Part shown: positions 61,027 through 64,000 of the stretch, piece by piece
How positions within the stretch are numbered: the stretch's first letter is position 1
Layout of the letters: each line of letters starts with the position of its first letter
Assembly (NCBI RefSeq): GCF_018069895.1
Contig: NZ_JAGQDH010000003.1
Coordinates: 62,001-126,000 of the forward strand
Source: Roseovarius autotrophicus
GTDB lineage: Bacteria; Pseudomonadota; Alphaproteobacteria; Rhodobacterales; Rhodobacteraceae
Reading direction: 5' to 3'
Length of the DNA: 64,000 nucleotides
Position numbers and translations under genes: made by a program
The notes under the pieces: model-generated
The model's input: the letters and a program-made list of their open reading frames with translations, nothing else
Databases searched by the model: none
Told to the model about the DNA's origin: nothing

Positions 61027-61830
61027 ATGACCCTTGCCACCATCGCGATGTTCTGGGATGGCCCGCCGCTTGGGTTCATCGAACGGCTGTGTGTTCGGTC
61101 CTTCGTCGACGCAGGGCATCCGGTGGTGATGTTCTCCTATGGCGGGGTCGAGGGCCTGCCCGAGGGGGTGGAGGCCGCGTCGGCCTCCGACATCCTGCCC
61201 GATCCCAAAACCATGCTGGTGCATGGGCGCAGCGGCAGCCCCGCGCCCTATTCGGACAAGTTCCGCTATCACCTTCTGGCGCGGCATGACGGCATCGTCT
61301 GGGCCGATACGGATGCGTATTGTCTGCGCCCGTTCGAGCCGAGGAACGGCTATTTCTTTGGGCGCGAGAATGACAATGTGGTGGCGAGCGGTGTGCTCGC
61401 GCTGCCCGCCGCGTCACCCACGCTCGCTTCGCTCATTGCCTTCTGCGCGGACGAATACGCGGTGCCGCGCTGGATGCGCCCTGTCCATCAGGCCGAGATC
61501 GAGCGGCGTGCGGCGGCGGGCGATCCGATGCATATCTCGGAAATGCCCTGGGGGGTCTGGGGGCCGCGCGCGCTGTCGTATTTCCTCAGGGAACATGACG
61601 AGTTTCGCCACGCCCTGCCGCCGCATGTGCTCTATCCGGTGCCATTCGAGCAGCGGCGCCTCTATTTCCTGAACGCGCGCAAGACCTGGCGACAGGTGAA
61701 AGAGGATACCGTGTCGATCCATTTCTACGGGCGGCGCTGCCGTGCGCGGCTCAGGCTCAAGCATGACGGGGTGCCGCCCGAGGGCTCGATCCTCGCGGAA
61801 CTGGCCGAACGCCACGGGGTGGCCGCCTGA
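61027..61830 (+). CDS. Glycosyltransferase with DxD motif (GT32-like)
   Basis: A 267-residue protein related to the glycosyltransferases with a DXD sugar-binding region (Gly_transf_sug/GT32 type). The diagnostic block is W92-A-D94-T-D96-AYCLRPF following FRYHLLARHDGIV, the layout seen in Och1-like enzymes. The N-terminus LATIAMFWDGPPLGFIERLCVRSFVDAGHPV is the usual opening. No membrane span. It lies between two GT2-type genes, so it probably adds a different sugar to the same glycan. Confidence 0.82.
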   Translation: MTLATIAMFWDGPPLGFIERLCVRSFVDAGHPVVMFSYGGVEGLPEGVEAASASDILPDPKTMLVHGRSGSPAPYSDKFRYHLLARHDGIVWADTDAYCLRPFEPRNGYFFGRENDNVVASGVLALPAASPTLASLIAFCADEYAVPRWMRPVHQAEIERRAAAGDPMHISEMPWGVWGPRALSYFLREHDEFRHALPPHVLYPVPFEQRRLYFLNARKTWRQVKEDTVSIHFYGRRCRARLRLKHDGVPPEGSILAELAERHGVAA

Positions 61831-61845
61831 GGCGGGGAGAGATTT

Positions 61846-62814
61846 ATGGAACGCTTTGTCATTGTCACACCGATGAAGAACGAAGGCCCGTTCATCCTTG
61901 AATGGGTTGCGCATAACCTTGCCATCGGGGCGGATGTGATCGCGGTGTTTTCGAACGACTGCACCGATGGCTCGGACGCGCTGCTTGACCGGCTCGATGC
62001 CATGGGCAAGCTGCGCCATGTGGACAACAGTTCTCGCAGGCCCGCCCCGCAGCGCCGCGCCTACCGCCGGTTTCTCAAGATGGATCTCGCCGGACCGGAG
62101 GATTGGGTCATCCCCATCGACGCCGACGAATATATTAACGTCAGGACCGGCGATCATACCTTGCGCGCCCTGACCGCCGCCGTGCCGGGCGCGCGCACGA
62201 TCTCGATGACCTGGCGGCTATTCGGCAACGGGGGTGTGGTGGATTACGAGGACGGGTTCCTTACCGATCAGTTCCCCCGCGCTGCCGCCGACAAGACTCC
62301 CCGCCCGCCACAGGCCTGGGGCCTCAAGACCATGTTCCATCGCGGATTGTGGGACCATATCGGCGTGCACCGGCCCAAGCGGCCCACGGTCGGCACTTTT
62401 GCCGATCTTCACTGGGTCAACGGATCCGGCCAGCCGATGCCAGAGCGGTATATGTCGGGCGCGTGGCGCGCAGGGCCGGATTCGCTCGGCTATGATCTGG
62501 TGCAACTCAATCACTATGCGCTCAAGTCCTGCGAGTCCTACCTTGTGAAAAAGGCGCGCGGGCGGGCGCATCACGGCGGCGAGGCGCTTGGCCTCGACTA
62601 CTGGCAGAAGATGAACCACAACCGGATCGAGGATCGCAGCATCGACGCCATCCGCCCGGCCAAGGCCGCGATCTATGAGGATCTGCTCTCGGACTCCGAG
62701 GTGCGCCGCCTGCACGAGGCGTGCTGCACGCGTCACCGCGAGATGATCGCCGAACTGCGTGCGCGCCCCGATTTCGGCGCGCTGATGCAGGCGCTTTTGC
62801 CGCAGGCGGCCTGA
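61846..62814 (+). CDS. Glycosyltransferase family 2/92-like protein
   Basis: A 322-residue paralogue of the gene at 59941. It has the same MKNEGPFILEWVAHNLAIGADVIAVFSNDCTDGSD opening and intact D92-A-D94-E95-Y motif (IPIDADEYIN). Also present are NHYALKSCESYLVKKARGRAHH and YWQKMNHNRIEDRSID, whose counterparts occur in the paralogue. Two related enzymes in one operon suggest a glycan with repeated or similar linkages. Preceded by GGGGAGA. It ends three bases before a convergent gene. Confidence 0.86.
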   Translation: MERFVIVTPMKNEGPFILEWVAHNLAIGADVIAVFSNDCTDGSDALLDRLDAMGKLRHVDNSSRRPAPQRRAYRRFLKMDLAGPEDWVIPIDADEYINVRTGDHTLRALTAAVPGARTISMTWRLFGNGGVVDYEDGFLTDQFPRAAADKTPRPPQAWGLKTMFHRGLWDHIGVHRPKRPTVGTFADLHWVNGSGQPMPERYMSGAWRAGPDSLGYDLVQLNHYALKSCESYLVKKARGRAHHGGEALGLDYWQKMNHNRIEDRSIDAIRPAKAAIYEDLLSDSEVRRLHEACCTRHREMIAELRARPDFGALMQALLPQAA

Positions 62815-62817
62815 GCG

Positions 62818-63414
62818 TCAGAAGGCGTTGGTGAAGGCGCCGATGATCTGGGTCAGATCCTCGCGGGGCAGGGCGCGCTTGCCCAGAACGAATTTCGCCA
62901 TGCGTCCGCGTGTCGCGACCGGCTGGGCAAAACGTTCCACCGCGTGATAGCGGGGCCGATCGGTGTAATCGTCAAACAGCACCACCGTCTTTTTCGTGCA
63001 GCGAAGCATGACGGCGTAGAAACACGCCTCGCGAAAGCGGCCGTCGATCAGCACCGTGTCGGGGGCCACGAAATCGGGGCGATCCCAGACCTCGAGCGGA
63101 TAGCGGTGATAATTGCGATAGCCTGCATGATCCAACGGGCGGCCCCATTTGCCGGTCTTGCCGATCGAAGTGTAATGCAGATGCACGCCTGAGGCGGAGC
63201 CGGCCTGATCGAGCCAGGCTTGCAGGTTCTGTGTCCATCGCTTGTCGCTCTCGACCGCGAACACAGTCTTGCCCGCCATTTCCGAGGCCAGCACCGTCGA
63301 GCCGCCGCTGCCATATTCGAGGATGACACGCGCCCTCTCATATGTCTCGCGCACCAGATCGGCCACTTCGGGCGAGAATGTCAGCTCCGGTCTTTCGATA
63401 ACAACCTGGTCCAT
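62818..63414 (-). CDS. Class I methyltransferase-fold protein, function unknown
   Basis: A 198-residue protein with a Rossmann-type opening ARVILEYGSGGSTVLASEMAGKTVFAVESDKRW, in which EYGSGGST and AVESD correspond to motif I and the acidic residue of S-adenosylmethionine-dependent methyltransferases. A later segment PDTVLIDGRFREACFYAVMLRCTK continues the fold. No metal or DNA motif is seen, so the substrate cannot be named. Start 63414 follows CAGTTATGG without a strong Shine-Dalgarno. It is 13 bases after the FkbM-type gene, in one operon. Confidence 0.72.
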   Translation of the reverse strand: MDQVVIERPELTFSPEVADLVRETYERARVILEYGSGGSTVLASEMAGKTVFAVESDKRWTQNLQAWLDQAGSASGVHLHYTSIGKTGKWGRPLDHAGYRNYHRYPLEVWDRPDFVAPDTVLIDGRFREACFYAVMLRCTKKTVVLFDDYTDRPRYHAVERFAQPVATRGRMAKFVLGKRALPREDLTQIIGAFTNAF

Positions 63415-63427
63415 AACTGTTCCTGAC

Positions 63428-64000
63428 TCACTGTTTTCCAAGCCACCGCTCGGGCAGGGCAAGCGCCGGGCGTTTGGGATTGTGCCGCCGGTCAAGCGGG
63501 TGCGGAAGCGCGCGCGCAGGGCGCAGCCCCGCCGCCCGGTCGCGTCGCAAAAGCGTCGCCTCGACCACACGCGGGATCGCCTGCCCCTCGATCTCGACAT
63601 GGCCCGAGACGTTGTTGGGGTGGAGATGCACCGTCACGAAGTCCTCGCGCAGTTTTTCCACCACGGCAAGTGCGGGGGCAAGGAACCGCGGCTTGGTCAG
63701 GATCGAGGGCAGGTGGTGCCATTCGATCACGATCATGCGGAACCGGCGCAAGAGCGCAATCGGCGCGGCGGCAAGCGTGGCATATTCCGCCCCCTCGATA
63801 TCCATCTGCAACAGCAGATCGGCGGAGGGGTCCGGGTCGGTCTCGGTCACCCAGGAGGCAAGCGTCATGTATTGCCCCTCATCCTTGTCGCCCAGAAATT
63901 TAGGCACGAACTGCGCGCCCGGCACATCGAGCGGCGGATGTGCGACCGAGGCATCGGCCATGAAGGACGCAATGCCGCGCTTGGCCAAGTCCATCTCGAA
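63428..64000 (-). CDS. FkbM family methyltransferase (5' partial at right edge)
   Basis: The C-terminal ~190 residues of an FkbM-type methyltransferase. The key block is QMDIEGAEYATLAAAPIALLRRFRMIVIEWHHLPSI (DIEGAE is diagnostic of the family). The frame stays open to the window edge: the codons before the internal ATG at 63994 read Phe-Glu, so the start lies beyond 64000. FkbM proteins methylate hydroxyls of polyketides or surface sugars; given the glycosyltransferase neighbours, glycan O-methylation is the better guess. Confidence 0.85.
   Translation of the reverse strand, partial: FEMDLAKRGIASFMADASVAHPPLDVPGAQFVPKFLGDKDEGQYMTLASWVTETDPDPSADLLLQMDIEGAEYATLAAAPIALLRRFRMIVIEWHHLPSILTKPRFLAPALAVVEKLREDFVTVHLHPNNVSGHVEIEGQAIPRVVEATLLRRDRAAGLRPARALPHPLDRRHNPKRPALALPERWLGKQ

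Noticed and set aside
1-64000. CRISPR arrays, insertion sequences, prophage or integron features
   Set aside because: No regularly spaced repeats, transposase or integrase motifs, or tRNA-flanking attachment sites were seen on either strand.

Overview
This is a GC-rich, tightly packed chromosomal segment of an alphaproteobacterium, most likely a marine or hypersaline Rhodobacteraceae (Roseobacter group). The assignment rests on gene content: a 275-residue DapD, an RpoHII-type sigma factor, PxpABC with a TRAP transporter, a norCBQD-E-F order, a nirS cluster with a fused nirDL, and a Tat-exported NosZ with nosX at the end of its operon. Genes are joined by ATGA or TGATG overlaps. I saw no tRNA, rRNA, CRISPR array, insertion sequence or phage gene.

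Layout. (1) 1-8.4 kb holds housekeeping and stress genes: a GcvT-domain FAD oxidoreductase cut by the left edge, dapD, a TetR regulator with an AhpD-like/glutaredoxin pair sharing an operator, rppH, an alpha/beta hydrolase, a chromene-carboxylate isomerase-like protein and prs. (2) 8.4-36.6 kb is a complete nitrite-to-dinitrogen denitrification island: nnrR, norCBQDEF (minus strand), nnrS, then nirS-nirT-cytochrome c-nirE-nirC-nirF-nirDL-nirG-nirH-nirJ-nirN-small membrane protein, then nosC-R-Z-D-F-Y-L-X (plus strand). No nitrate reductase is present here. (3) 36.6-43.9 kb, minus strand, holds a LysR regulator, a D-glutamate cyclase-like protein, a three-part TRAP transporter and 5-oxoprolinase PxpB-C-A. 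Together they look like an uptake and breakdown module for 5-oxoproline or D-glutamate. (4) 44-56 kb is mixed: a Na/Pi symporter behind a Pho box, a sulfotransferase-like protein, cobU with a phosphatase, rpoH, a ChaN-like protein, coaBC, dut, a membrane-anchored MoeB-like protein, an M3 peptidase, a candidate short RNA, and an Lrp/LysE pair. (5) 56-64 kb is a glycan-type locus: a fucosyltransferase-like/TPR protein, a glycosyltransferase-fold/hydrolase fusion, three further glycosyltransferases and two methyltransferase-like genes, the last cut by the right edge.

How it works together. NirS reduces nitrite to NO. NirE, NirDL/G/H, NirJ, NirF and NirN build and insert its d1 heme. NirT and the small cytochromes are likely electron carriers. 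NorCB reduces NO to N2O, with NorQ and NorD as assembly factors. NosZ reduces N2O to N2, with NosR/NosX (flavin electron path) and NosDFYL (copper site maturation). Four near-identical 14-bp NnrR-type boxes (core TTAACGAAAGTCAA) precede norC, nirS and nirE and lie between nnrR and a divergent small membrane protein gene. The nos operon instead has a perfect FNR-type site (TTGAT-N4-ATCAA). This suggests NO-responsive control of nir/nor and oxygen-responsive control of nos.

The observations most worth following up are: the NirT fusion with extra CxxCH and CX3CH motifs; the small membrane protein with a well-placed Nnr box; a predicted leaderless nosC transcript; two strong GC hairpins segmenting nirS-nirT-cytochrome c; the 5-oxoproline module; and the glycosyltransferase/hydrolase fusion with a broken DxD motif.
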